Shown: positions 51,230 through 60,700 of the stretch, piece by piece
Layout: each line of letters begins with the position of its first letter
Numbering within the stretch: the stretch's first letter is position 1
Assembly (NCBI GenBank): GCA_964445525.1
Contig: CAYULA010000002.1
Span: forward strand, 1 to 64,000
Reading direction: 5' to 3'
Origin: Penumbrarchaeum sp964445525
Lineage (GTDB): Archaea > Thermoplasmatota > Penumbrarchaeia > Penumbrarchaeales > Penumbrarchaeaceae
DNA length: 64,000 bases
Notes under the pieces: generated by a model
Told to the model about the DNA's origin: nothing
Database searches by the model: none
What the model saw: the letters and a program-made list of their open reading frames with translations, nothing else
Made by a program: the position numbers and the translations under genes

Positions 51230-52570
51230 CTACATCCAGTGTACGCTGTTGATGAACTCGTCCCACCGGGTGTCCTGACTGAACTTGATATCCTCGTAGG
51301 CGGGATTGTAAGACGAGGACCTGTATGGAAGGTAGATGGATACCCCGTGGGCGTCAGGATGACCTCCGTCCTCGTAGGTATTTCTGTACAGCATCACCAG
51401 GTCCTCGACAGCGTTCATTATATCCTGAGAATGGGAGGTCCTCAAGGTACCCGCTGTGGGTTTGGACAGCTGAAAGGCGAAATCGTAGATGTCGTAGTTT
51501 GTATATGTGGCCTGGCCGATCCAATCCATCTGGTGGGAGAAGTATTCGGTGTACAGTTTCGGGTCCTGATATTCCGGGTGCCCTATCACGGTGTTTATGA
51601 GGATTCCCTGGTTTATGGTCTGGCCGATCCCTGTCATCTTTGGGAGCAGCTCTGATGCCAGGGCATCCAGGGCCTCCACAAGGGGTACGACATTACTCAG
51701 GTTGAATATTCCGAAGACATCGGAATATCCCTGCTTGGGAATGTAAGGAGGTGCGGTCCAGGGTCCGTAGGGCTTGAACGTTTCCCCCATCACGAGTGCG
51801 AACTCTTCTGCGGACATTTTCGGATTATCGGAAAGCTCCTCCCAGCATGCGTCGTACTGCCAGTTCCCCGGTCTGTAATCATTGTTCTCGGGTTCCGCCT
51901 CACCACCCCATCCGTAGGTTGATCCTCCCACGAAGTAGCTGCAGGAATCCCTGACCTCGTAGGCGAACTCCACCATCCCCACAAGACATGCTTCCGTGGA
52001 AAATACGTCCACTTTCCGACCCAGGTGATCGCTGAAAGATTCCATTGTCCTGCCAATTTCAGGAAGGTCCAGATGATCTGCGGAGAGAACGTCCCAGCAC
52101 ATTCCCCTCCAGCCTCCGCCGTGATTTACGAGGTGGACATTGTATCTCTTGGCCGGATAGTTGTCCGCTCCCCATTTCAGGAACTTGAGAAGCTGGTCTC
52201 CATCGCCGGTATTGAGTTCATTATGCCCCCATTCGGGGTCGATATCGGTAAGGTTGAGGTATCTTGACCCGCCGTGCTGCAGTTCTATGAGCTGGGTGTC
52301 ACCTTCCAGTTCCTTGTCCAGGATAATAATGACGTTTGTCAATGGGTTGTCCGGGACCTTCTCCAGGAAATGAAGGTTGCACAGGCCCATGTTCCACTCG
52401 CCGAGGTCCCCTTCCATGCACATCCACATCAATGTGGTCCATTCGGCCTCGCCGGTGGTCTCTTCTCCGTCGCTCCCGATTTCCCTGCTGGATGTGGTCA
52501 GGAGCAGAGCTCCCGCAACCATGAAAATAGCCACAGCGACAGCTCCGATCGCAATATGCTGTCTCTTCAT
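51230..52570 (-). CDS. Secreted clostripain-family (C11) cysteine peptidase
   Basis: 446 residues. The N-terminus is a signal or anchor (IGAVAVAIFMVAGALLL). The C11 motifs are TTLMWMCMEGDLGEWNMG, the catalytic His150 in VNHGGGWRGM and the catalytic Cys195 in EACLVGMVEFAYEV. It should cleave extracellular proteins, often after Arg or Lys. The protein is long enough for both chains of the autoprocessed enzyme. Secreted clostripains are typical of protein-degrading sediment archaea. The gene upstream on the same strand encodes a surface protein. Confidence 0.9.
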   Translation of the reverse strand: MKRQHIAIGAVAVAIFMVAGALLLTTSSREIGSDGEETTGEAEWTTLMWMCMEGDLGEWNMGLCNLHFLEKVPDNPLTNVIIILDKELEGDTQLIELQHGGSRYLNLTDIDPEWGHNELNTGDGDQLLKFLKWGADNYPAKRYNVHLVNHGGGWRGMCWDVLSADHLDLPEIGRTMESFSDHLGRKVDVFSTEACLVGMVEFAYEVRDSCSYFVGGSTYGWGGEAEPENNDYRPGNWQYDACWEELSDNPKMSAEEFALVMGETFKPYGPWTAPPYIPKQGYSDVFGIFNLSNVVPLVEALDALASELLPKMTGIGQTINQGILINTVIGHPEYQDPKLYTEYFSHQMDWIGQATYTNYDIYDFAFQLSKPTAGTLRTSHSQDIMNAVEDLVMLYRNTYEDGGHPDAHGVSIYLPYRSSSYNPAYEDIKFSQDTRWDEFINSVHWM

Positions 52571-52629
52571 CGACCCATGATATGGGCCTTTTCATATCTA
52601 AATTTCGATGGTAGCGTCCATACGTTGGA

Positions 52630-55590
52630 TCAGTGAGAGAACAGATCATCGAGATCGCTTGTATAATTCTGCCCTCCCTGTCCCTGAGGGGAGGTGTACT
52701 GGGCAGGCTGGTACTGGGAAGCCTGGGGTTGCTGATAGGTAGATTGACCCTGTTCCTGTCGGACAGGTGCCGGCTGGTAGGGTCTCAGCTGTTCCTTTTG
52801 CTGCTGGGGCTGTAGATTGGAGACCGGTTCGGCCCTCTTCTGAGCATCCGGAAGGGCTTTTTTATCCTCTTTTTCCGTGACTGCCTCCTTTGCTTGGGGT
52901 ATCGATGATCTTTTCGTATAGGCTCTTGAAAACAGGAGTATGGAGACAACAATGGCCACTGATATCATGGCAAAAGCTAACAGAATACCTATCATCACCA
53001 TAAGGCCCGTGGACCTGATGGTGTTCTCCATTTCCTTGTCCTCCGGTTCCGGGGAGGTCATAATATTGAGTTCCTCTCCCTCCTCGGCGTAGAAATCGGC
53101 TTCATTACCAAACTCGTCTCTGTAGCTGGTCCTTACAACCATGCAGCACTGCTCGGAATAATCCACGTGCTCTGCGGCACTGCACTGGAACGTGACAGTT
53201 GCGGTTTCTCCCGCTTCTATGGGGTCGAGCTGAACAATCGGATTATCCAGATTGATCAGGTTGTCCTTTGATAGAAGAAGGACCTCGGACCAGGTTACCC
53301 TTGCCGTGCCCGTGTTGAGGACCTTGACTGTCACGCTGAATGGTTTCCCCGGCTCAATAACCGATGACGAGGTTGATATAACCTTGAGCTTTCCCGTGCT
53401 ATCAGGTATCAATACGTAGGTCACGTAAGGCTCTTCATCGTTGAAATCCTTTGAAAAACCGTTCACATCCTCCATGGAGGTCCTGATGGAAAGAGCATAT
53501 GTGGCTCCGGGAATTGTACCTTCTCCCAGGGTGCAGTTGAAGGATATGGTCCTTTTCTGACCAAGATTGAGACCACCAATGATAATCAGGTCGTTGTCGA
53601 ATGTGAACATGTTGTCAAGGGAGGTTATGAGAACGGAGAAATCCCTTATCACGGTAGGTCCCGAGTTGATGACATCCACATGAAGAGTGAACCTCTCGTT
53701 CACTATTTCCGAAACCCTGGTGGTCATTATGTCGATATCACCTTCACCCGGATTGATCAGTACAGAAATATCAAATGTATTGCTCTGGACAACCCCGGTA
53801 AGGTTCCTGAAATTGATCAAGAGAGTCAGGTTCAGCTTGGTCTCGACCCTGAAGGTTCCCACATCAACAGGTATGTTCACATCGAGCGTTCCGTAGGAAT
53901 TGAAATCCGCGGCGGGAATGATCATATCAATACGGTCAAGGAGTACTCCCGATCCAGGGGATCCTCCCGACCTCACCAATCTGTCGGCTTCCGTGGTTGA
54001 AAGGATCATTGACACATCTTCCAGAGGATAGAGCTCCTTGTTGGTGACCGTGAAGGAGATCCTCTGGTCTTTGCTGGTGGAATTGAGTATGTTGTGGGAA
54101 TCAACGGAGATATCAGCTCCTGCGGGATCATCCAGTACCTTAAGAATGACATAAGGACTGGGAACCTGAACCTTTCGCGGCTCATCCCTGTACCAGATTA
54201 TATCGACGAAATCCTCTTTCCCCATCTCGTCCCATTGATATGAATAGAGCTTGCTCGAGACCCCCGAATCGTCGAAGGGATCCTCGAATGTGGCAAAGTA
54301 GTCCACGGGAATGATATATTCCCCCGGCGGGAGCATTTCATATACCTCGATACATGGGAAAAACACGTTGAAGCTTGTCTCGACCTTGACATCGTATTTG
54401 GTAAACTCCAGTGGTTCGTATACCTTTTCTCCGTTTCCTCCCTCGTCATACCTGTATTCGGTCTGCTTCAGATAGGTAGCAGAATCCAGGTCAAGTCTAA
54501 CCGTGACCATGGCCAGATCCACATTGCCTATGTTCCTCATGTTGAAACTGATCCCGCAGGTCCTCTCCTTCTGCTCAATTGAAGCCACGGGATGATCATT
54601 TGCCATATTGGTCGGATAGAGTATCGGTGTGGATTCCACCTTGAGCCTGATCACGTATGGTCCATCAATGAACTGATCCTCGCCTATCCTGTACCTGAAG
54701 GTGAGGGTTCCCGAGTAATATCCTGGCGGAGTTGTGTCCAGTATGTCTGTCCTCCATTTCAGTATCCTGTAGGAGCTGTCGAATATATCATAGGAAATCC
54801 TGTTTGTTACCAGCCTTATTCCTTCGTTTCCGAAATCTATGTCCGCCTTGAAATCCATGAGATTAAAGGACTGCTTCCTGAACGAATTGGTGGTCTGTAT
54901 GGTCATGTATTTGGAGCCAGCATAAAGGGGTGCGGGTCCCGAACCTTCTCTTCCTTGGAGTTCGATCGGGGAATTCTGCACGCCGTACACATGGCTTCTG
55001 ACGAAGAACCTGGCATATCCGTCCTGGAATTTGGACATATAATAGATCTCTCCGGGGTTTTGATCATTGTAAGCCCTTGCCACCTTGAAGCTCAACCTGA
55101 GAGGAAGGCGATAATAACCCTCTTTGATATTGGTGGCGGAAATGGTCAACTCGAAGTAATTTCCCGATTGATCCCTATAGTAATTTGCCGAATATGATAT
55201 ATCATAACCCTCGTTGGAGGGTCCGTTGTAAGGTGTTAGAGATCCGCTTTGAGCGGGTTGGATTATATCCCTTGGTTGACCCTCGTCATCCGTTACCGCA
55301 TCTGATCTGATGGTGAGTTTCGAATCGAAAAGATAGTATCTGGCATAATAATAGTCGGTATCATCCCAGTGTCTTCCATCGTAATTATTGTAAACCCTGA
55401 TCCTGAAGCTTACCCTGTCCCCTATGTAATGGGAATCGAGATAGTATGCGTTGAAGGTGCAGTACGGGTCATCTCCTTCTCCCTCTCTGGTTTCTGTTTT
55501 CCCGGCCGTGCCTGTATTGAAAATCAGCATTCCCGAAAATATCAGTATTGCAAGTACCGAAATAGATACAAACTTGCTCTTCAAATTCAT
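52630..55590 (-). CDS. Large surface protein with cytoplasmic Q/P-rich tail
   Basis: 986 residues. An N-terminal signal (FVSISVLAILIFSGMLIF) is followed by about 850 extracellular residues, mostly beta-rich with NPCBM/CARDB-like segments (PGKPFSVTVKVLNTGTARV; VKVLNTG). One transmembrane helix at about 865-890 (MIGILLAFAMISVAIVVSIL) precedes a cytoplasmic tail of about 95 residues rich in Gln, Pro and Tyr and ending DLDDLFSH. It is probably an S-layer or adhesion-type protein; the function is unknown. A clostripain gene lies just downstream. Confidence 0.82.
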   Translation of the reverse strand: MNLKSKFVSISVLAILIFSGMLIFNTGTAGKTETREGEGDDPYCTFNAYYLDSHYIGDRVSFRIRVYNNYDGRHWDDTDYYYARYYLFDSKLTIRSDAVTDDEGQPRDIIQPAQSGSLTPYNGPSNEGYDISYSANYYRDQSGNYFELTISATNIKEGYYRLPLRLSFKVARAYNDQNPGEIYYMSKFQDGYARFFVRSHVYGVQNSPIELQGREGSGPAPLYAGSKYMTIQTTNSFRKQSFNLMDFKADIDFGNEGIRLVTNRISYDIFDSSYRILKWRTDILDTTPPGYYSGTLTFRYRIGEDQFIDGPYVIRLKVESTPILYPTNMANDHPVASIEQKERTCGISFNMRNIGNVDLAMVTVRLDLDSATYLKQTEYRYDEGGNGEKVYEPLEFTKYDVKVETSFNVFFPCIEVYEMLPPGEYIIPVDYFATFEDPFDDSGVSSKLYSYQWDEMGKEDFVDIIWYRDEPRKVQVPSPYVILKVLDDPAGADISVDSHNILNSTSKDQRISFTVTNKELYPLEDVSMILSTTEADRLVRSGGSPGSGVLLDRIDMIIPAADFNSYGTLDVNIPVDVGTFRVETKLNLTLLINFRNLTGVVQSNTFDISVLINPGEGDIDIMTTRVSEIVNERFTLHVDVINSGPTVIRDFSVLITSLDNMFTFDNDLIIIGGLNLGQKRTISFNCTLGEGTIPGATYALSIRTSMEDVNGFSKDFNDEEPYVTYVLIPDSTGKLKVISTSSSVIEPGKPFSVTVKVLNTGTARVTWSEVLLLSKDNLINLDNPIVQLDPIEAGETATVTFQCSAAEHVDYSEQCCMVVRTSYRDEFGNEADFYAEEGEELNIMTSPEPEDKEMENTIRSTGLMVMIGILLAFAMISVAIVVSILLFSRAYTKRSSIPQAKEAVTEKEDKKALPDAQKRAEPVSNLQPQQQKEQLRPYQPAPVRQEQGQSTYQQPQASQYQPAQYTSPQGQGGQNYTSDLDDLFSH

Positions 55591-55663
55591 TTCTCTTCCC
55601 CCGCTATGGAAACGTATAGTTCATCATCATCATAGATTAAAAAAGTATTGAATTAATGATGAA

Positions 55664-56563
55664 CTACTGGCTCCTTGCATATCTCGCAACCAGAAATATC
55701 CCTAAAAGAACAACAGGCCCACCGAGTAAGGCTCCGGTTCCCGGGTTTTCCGACAGGATCAGATATGCGAGAATTGAAGATCCAACCGGTTCCCCAAGCA
55801 ATGTAACCGAGATAACGGTGGGAGAGACATAACGAAGAGCCCAGTTGTAGATCGTATGTCCAGCGAGCATGGGACCAACCGCAAGGAGTAAGAACAACAA
55901 ATATTCGTTTGGTTCAATCGGTGTAAGATCAACACCTGTTGAAAGGGAGGCTGCAAGTAAGAACAGGGAGGCAGGTCCGTAGACCAGGAATGCATAGGTA
56001 GACAGTGAAAGTTTTTTCCTGAATCTTGACCCTGCCAGTATATACAATCCCGCCATGACACCTCCACCGAGTGCAAGCAGGTTTCCCTTCAGAGCCTCGC
56101 CGGAAAATGAGAGATCCCCGCCTATTACCAATACGGATCCTATCAAAGCAAGAGCCATCCCGGCCACAACTCTGGAACTGAGTCTCTCACCGAAGGCGAC
56201 AAACGAGATGACTGCCACAAATACCGGATGTGTCGTTACCAGAAGCACTGAACTTGCAACCGTGGTGAATTGAAATGACCATATCCACAAAGTGAAATGC
56301 ATTGCCAGGGCCAGACCCACAAGCATCAGGCCCAGCATTGTTCTCCTATCAAGCAGAGGAAGCTCCTTTCGTATGGATGGTATCGCAAAAGGAAGCAATA
56401 TGGCCTCGGCAATTATCAATCTCCAAAGTGCAATGGTGAGGGGATGACTTTCGGAAAGCTTGATGAGGATCGCGGCGGTGGATACCGCAGCCATTGCAAT
56501 GATAATCCAGAATGGGGCCTGTTCCTGGCGGAAAAGGAACCTCTCCCGATCCACTGCGGGCAT
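55664..56563 (-). CDS. EamA/DMT-superfamily permease (second copy)
   Basis: 299 residues from the ATG at 56563, 22 bp from a palindromic TATA box; the longer frame upstream overlaps the promoter. It has ten hydrophobic helices in two EamA repeats (FWIIIAMAAVSTAAILIKLS; SVTLLGEPVGSSILAYLILS). It shows the conserved GEPV in the second repeat. The substrate is unknown. It is only distantly like the permease at 8636. Confidence 0.9.
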   Translation of the reverse strand: MPAVDRERFLFRQEQAPFWIIIAMAAVSTAAILIKLSESHPLTIALWRLIIAEAILLPFAIPSIRKELPLLDRRTMLGLMLVGLALAMHFTLWIWSFQFTTVASSVLLVTTHPVFVAVISFVAFGERLSSRVVAGMALALIGSVLVIGGDLSFSGEALKGNLLALGGGVMAGLYILAGSRFRKKLSLSTYAFLVYGPASLFLLAASLSTGVDLTPIEPNEYLLFLLLAVGPMLAGHTIYNWALRYVSPTVISVTLLGEPVGSSILAYLILSENPGTGALLGGPVVLLGIFLVARYARSQ

Positions 56564-56584
56564 GCCGAGGCGATCGCTGTGCAG

Positions 56585-56594
56585 ATTATATAAT
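56585..56594. promoter_or_regulatory. Palindromic TATA box shared by divergent genes
   Basis: ATTATATAAT is a perfect palindrome exactly 22 bp from the ATG of the DMT gene (56563, bottom strand) and from the ATG of the Dus gene (56616, top strand). Both distances suit leaderless transcription. Confidence 0.7.
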
Positions 56595-56615
56595 AGGTGT
56601 CGGAATAGGGAAGGG

Positions 56616-57638
56616 ATGGCTGAAGGAAAACCCTGGAAGAATCTTACCATAGAGAGAAAGGGTTCGAAATTGAACCTGAGACATCCAATCTTTCCAGGAC
56701 CTATGGCAGGGGCCTTCGAACCTCCCTACAGAATGATGCTCCATGACATTGGGATCGAACTATCCTTCACAGAGATGATCTCCGCCAGGGGCACCATAGA
56801 GGGATCCGGGAAAACCCTGGAACTCGCGGGCTGGGTGCCGGAGAAGGGATATTCGGGAGCGCAGGTATTCGGTTCCGATGCGAATTATGTCTCCGGTGCG
56901 GCCAGGGAGATGGTGAGGCTGGGGCATGATATTATCGATCTGAATGCAGGCTGTCCCAAGCGGAAGGTGCTGGTCCAGGGTTCCGGCGGAGCTCTCCTGA
57001 AAGAACATGAACGGTTCGTCTCGATTGCTTCTTCCATTCTGGATTCGGTGGATGTACCCGTCAGTGTGAAGACCAGATCGGGATTCCATGTTTTCGAACC
57101 GAATCCATTTAAAAAATTGTTGAAAGACTTAGAAAGTATCGGAATATCCATGATATCCATACACGGACGCACAGTCAGACAGGGATACAGGGGCAGTGCC
57201 GACAGGGATGTGATCTCCCAAGCCGCCTCGATCGTGGATATTCCGGTCATTGCATCGGGTGACGTGAGGTCCCTGGCGGATGTTTTAGACTATTTCGGCA
57301 GGGGAGCTTCCGGAGTGATGGTCGGCAGGGCCATGATGGGAGACCCTTTCTTCATTTCGAGGATCATTTCCGAAGACCAAGACCCGTTTCCCTCAAAATC
57401 AGATGATGTTGAAAGGATTTTTTCCATGGCAGCGAGACACCTGGACCTCTCGATCGATTATTACGGAGAGAAGAGGGGATGCATGAAGTTCAGAAGTCAG
57501 CTCGGTTGGTATGTCCGTTCGTTCAAGGGAAGGAAACCATACATGGACAGGATCCATCATGCATCCTCAAAGGATGATTTCACAAGTCTCATGACCGAGA
57601 TCTTGCATGAATGGAAGCGTCAGCCGGGTACTTGTTAA
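56616..57638 (+). CDS. dus: tRNA-dihydrouridine synthase
   Basis: 340 residues from the ATG at 56616 (the longer frame overlaps the promoter and DMT gene). FMN/tRNA enzyme motifs are PGPMAGAFEPPYRMML, FTEMISARG, IDLNAGCPKRKVLVQGSGG with the catalytic Cys, VSVKTRSGF, SIHGRTVRQGYRG, VIASGDVRSL and GVMVGRAMMGDPFF. It reduces uridines in the tRNA D-loop using NADPH. Confidence 0.95.
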   Translation: MAEGKPWKNLTIERKGSKLNLRHPIFPGPMAGAFEPPYRMMLHDIGIELSFTEMISARGTIEGSGKTLELAGWVPEKGYSGAQVFGSDANYVSGAAREMVRLGHDIIDLNAGCPKRKVLVQGSGGALLKEHERFVSIASSILDSVDVPVSVKTRSGFHVFEPNPFKKLLKDLESIGISMISIHGRTVRQGYRGSADRDVISQAASIVDIPVIASGDVRSLADVLDYFGRGASGVMVGRAMMGDPFFISRIISEDQDPFPSKSDDVERIFSMAARHLDLSIDYYGEKRGCMKFRSQLGWYVRSFKGRKPYMDRIHHASSKDDFTSLMTEILHEWKRQPGTC

Positions 57639-57707
57639 ACTTTTATACCGGATATGGCCATTAACCGTCCGCCCTTAGTTTGAAGTTCTTTCGGGAGGTA
57701 TCTTCAG

Positions 57708-60698
57708 ATGAGAACCTGGATAGTCCGCCAAATAACCGTTATGATCGCGATTGCATTGGCATTTACCGCTGTTTTATCTCTTACGGAATCAGCGGAAGCA
57801 GGGACCCCGATGGGGGTGAGGTCCTCTACCGGATTCATCTCCATTGATGACTTCTATGTCCATAACGAATACAATGTTGATGATCTCTGGGTAGTGGTCT
57901 GGCTGGAGAACAGGGATACCCATTACAGACAGTATTCCGACAGTGATTACTACTTCTATTACAGGGATATTGCAAACTCGTTTGCAATTCCCGTGGACGG
58001 TTCACCCCATTCCTCCGGTGAAGAAAAGAGGGCTCTTGTGGAACTGTTCACCTCCACAGATTGCGTTTTCTGTCCGGGTGCGGTAGGAGCCCTGGATACC
58101 CTGGCAGAGGAGAGGTTCCCGGATGAGTTCTCTTTGATAGAGTGGCACAAGGCAATAAATCCCGGAAGCGATCCCTACGAAACCCCCGCCTCCAGGGGGA
58201 GGTTCTCTTCCTACAACATCTCTTCAAGACCGACAACCATCTTCGACGGGGCGACCGCAGCGGTGGGCGGAGATCAGGACCCCAACAACGTCCAGATACT
58301 CAAGAGCTACGGCAACACCATTGACCTGGTCAATTCCTTTCTTCTGCCACAGGTCAGTTTCTCTGGTTCCGCTGACACGGGAGGGGATTACCTGTCCTAC
58401 AATATCAGTTTCGAGGTGACCAATCCCATGGTCAAGGGTGATTGGGTGGTCAGGGCTGCTGTTTGCGAGGACATCGACAGCGATCACGGAGGGGCCAGGA
58501 TGAGATTCGTACCCAGAGGGTCCCTGAATTCAAAGGCCCTCTCCGATCTTCAGGAGGGCCATCCGGATATCACCGTTGAGGAGGAAGCCACGTTCCAGGG
58601 TCTCGACCCCGAGGAGATAAAGGGCAATTTCACCATGAAATGGAACGCTTCCGACCCCCAGGACGGAGATGACGTAACCATTGACATTCGATACTGGGGA
58701 CCTGACGATCAATGGAAAGAACTGGCCACAGGTTTGGAGAATACGGGTTCTTTCACCTGGAACACTGGGGATCCCAGGGTTCCCGACGGGCAATACGAGG
58801 TAGCCATTTCTGCCGAGGATTCCCAATCCAACTCGATCCTTGCCTCCGATCTTCTTGTTTTCATAATAGACAATCCTGATTTTCCCCATGCTAATTTCTC
58901 CTATCCGGCGCAATTCGAGACATTCAACGGAGAAGAGGAGATCAGATGGACCTCCTCTGATGACGAGGACGATTCCATGGATATGCTGGCCAGGGTCTCC
59001 ATATCCAATGATACCGGCCAGACATGGAAGGTCATTTCTTTCAACAGGGTAACAGGCGAGGATTGGATCGCCAATCTCGGATCCTTTACCCTGAACACCC
59101 TCAATTACGAGGATATTCCAACATACAAGCTCAAGGTTGACATCAAGGATACCGACAATATGATAACCACAATCGAATCCGCGGTATTCGAGATCTACAA
59201 CAACGATGCACCGAGGGCCTTCCTCTACAGTCCGAAACTCGGGGAAACCATCAGTTCCGTTCTGGATATAGGCTGGAAGGTTACCGATCAGGAGGACCTC
59301 CCCTCCGCCATAGAAGGCAACTTCTCCATCAGGAAGTCCGGACAGGAGAGATGGACCGTCCTCTATGAAGGCCTTCTTGATGATGAGATGGAGAACAGGA
59401 CCTTCGACACCGCAGACCTCATGGGCGACGGAGATTACGAACTGAAATTCTCCGTCGAGGATTCCAGGGGAAAAACCCACTCCGTGAACAGGCAGTTCTC
59501 GATCTACGATCCCGATCCGCCTGTCTTCTCATCGATTTCATCTCCCAGAAAGGATCTCACAGACATCAGGGAGGAAACGATAACAGTATCATGGGAATGT
59601 TCCGACGCAGACGAGGGTGAGACCCTGAGTTATGATGTGCATATCTCCCAGGCGGATCTGGAAAACTGGACCCTTCTGGCGGAGGGATTGGATACGGAAA
59701 CCTATGTGGTGGACCTGTCTCTCTTGGAGGAGGGAAGCTACAGGATCAGGGTTACGGCTGTGGATTCCTCTGCAGGGTCCCTTACCTCGGAAACATTCTT
59801 CGGACCGTTCTATTACAACGCCCCGGACAGTCCCGACATCAGCCAGTTCCTTCCTTCGGAGAACCTCGACGGCGGAATACCCTCCGACATCAATTCCACG
59901 ATGGAAGCCGGAGAATTTTTCCTGGACCTCAGCTGGACAGCTTCCGATGATGACAACGACAACATCACCTTTGTATTGCATTACAGGAAGACCGGGGACC
60001 AGGATTGGACCCTGATCGAGGACAACCTGGAGGGGAGCTCTTACAGCTGGAACATGACAGCTCTGCCCTCCGGTGAGTACCGGATCAGATTGACAGCCGT
60101 GGACGAATCCCCGGAAACATTGACAAGCCAGATGATATTGGGACCATTCAGCTGGAACAATGTTATACTGAATCCGCCTGCAGATGATGACACAGACGAC
60201 GATGACGAGCCGGTCCCCGAAGATGAGGATGACAGCGACGAACCCGACTGGGGACTCTACATCATCATAGGCGCCGCCAGTGTGGTAGTTGTGATAATAG
60301 TGGTGATCCTGGCTCTGTTCATGGCTTCCAAATTGGGAAAGAGGAAAGGTAAGACCGACGTGATCCCCGATCAAAAAGACATGGATTTCACCCAGATACC
60401 CGATTTCGAGAGGAACAGGCCCCCTGTCCAGCAGCCTCCTCCCCGGCAGGTAATGGCCGGGACCTACCAGGAGCAGCAGGCTCCTGTTCAGGAGGAACCT
60501 CAGCCAACCTATCAGGAGCCCCAACCCCAAGGTATTGAGGGGAATGTGAACTGGGAAGGAGAGGACCAGTCAGGTACGGAAAACGAATCCGTTCCCGAAC
60601 AGACACAGGAATCATCCCTTCCCGAAGAGGATACCGGTGATCAGGAGGGATCGGAGGAGAGTACCAATATCGCAGCTCCTCCCGAGCCTCCTGTCTGA
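57708..60698 (+). CDS. Surface protein with thioredoxin-like (Omp28-type) and Ig-like domains
   Basis: 996 residues. GGGAGGT precedes the ATG. Signal (VMIAIALAFTAVLSL), then a thioredoxin-like domain of the Omp28-related type (ALVELFTSTDCVFCPGAV with C119 and C122; SRPTTIFDGATAAVGG) up to about 300, then four to five fibronectin/Ig-like repeats (GEEIRWTSSDDEDDSM; LSYDVHISQADLENWT; YRIRLTAVDESPET), an Asp/Glu linker, one transmembrane helix (YIIIGAASVVVVIIVVILAL) and a Gln/Pro-rich cytoplasmic tail. The CxxC should be redox active outside the cell. It is convergent with the thiol-relay gene with a 2-bp gap. Confidence 0.85.
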   Translation: MRTWIVRQITVMIAIALAFTAVLSLTESAEAGTPMGVRSSTGFISIDDFYVHNEYNVDDLWVVVWLENRDTHYRQYSDSDYYFYYRDIANSFAIPVDGSPHSSGEEKRALVELFTSTDCVFCPGAVGALDTLAEERFPDEFSLIEWHKAINPGSDPYETPASRGRFSSYNISSRPTTIFDGATAAVGGDQDPNNVQILKSYGNTIDLVNSFLLPQVSFSGSADTGGDYLSYNISFEVTNPMVKGDWVVRAAVCEDIDSDHGGARMRFVPRGSLNSKALSDLQEGHPDITVEEEATFQGLDPEEIKGNFTMKWNASDPQDGDDVTIDIRYWGPDDQWKELATGLENTGSFTWNTGDPRVPDGQYEVAISAEDSQSNSILASDLLVFIIDNPDFPHANFSYPAQFETFNGEEEIRWTSSDDEDDSMDMLARVSISNDTGQTWKVISFNRVTGEDWIANLGSFTLNTLNYEDIPTYKLKVDIKDTDNMITTIESAVFEIYNNDAPRAFLYSPKLGETISSVLDIGWKVTDQEDLPSAIEGNFSIRKSGQERWTVLYEGLLDDEMENRTFDTADLMGDGDYELKFSVEDSRGKTHSVNRQFSIYDPDPPVFSSISSPRKDLTDIREETITVSWECSDADEGETLSYDVHISQADLENWTLLAEGLDTETYVVDLSLLEEGSYRIRVTAVDSSAGSLTSETFFGPFYYNAPDSPDISQFLPSENLDGGIPSDINSTMEAGEFFLDLSWTASDDDNDNITFVLHYRKTGDQDWTLIEDNLEGSSYSWNMTALPSGEYRIRLTAVDESPETLTSQMILGPFSWNNVILNPPADDDTDDDDEPVPEDEDDSDEPDWGLYIIIGAASVVVVIIVVILALFMASKLGKRKGKTDVIPDQKDMDFTQIPDFERNRPPVQQPPPRQVMAGTYQEQQAPVQEEPQPTYQEPQPQGIEGNVNWEGEDQSGTENESVPEQTQESSLPEEDTGDQEGSEESTNIAAPPEPPV

Positions 60699-60700
60699 TC

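Noticed and set aside
58530..60530. Bottom-strand frames within the Omp28/Ig surface protein
   Set aside because: Both are shadows of the top-strand gene, which has a signal peptide, Ig repeats and a membrane anchor.
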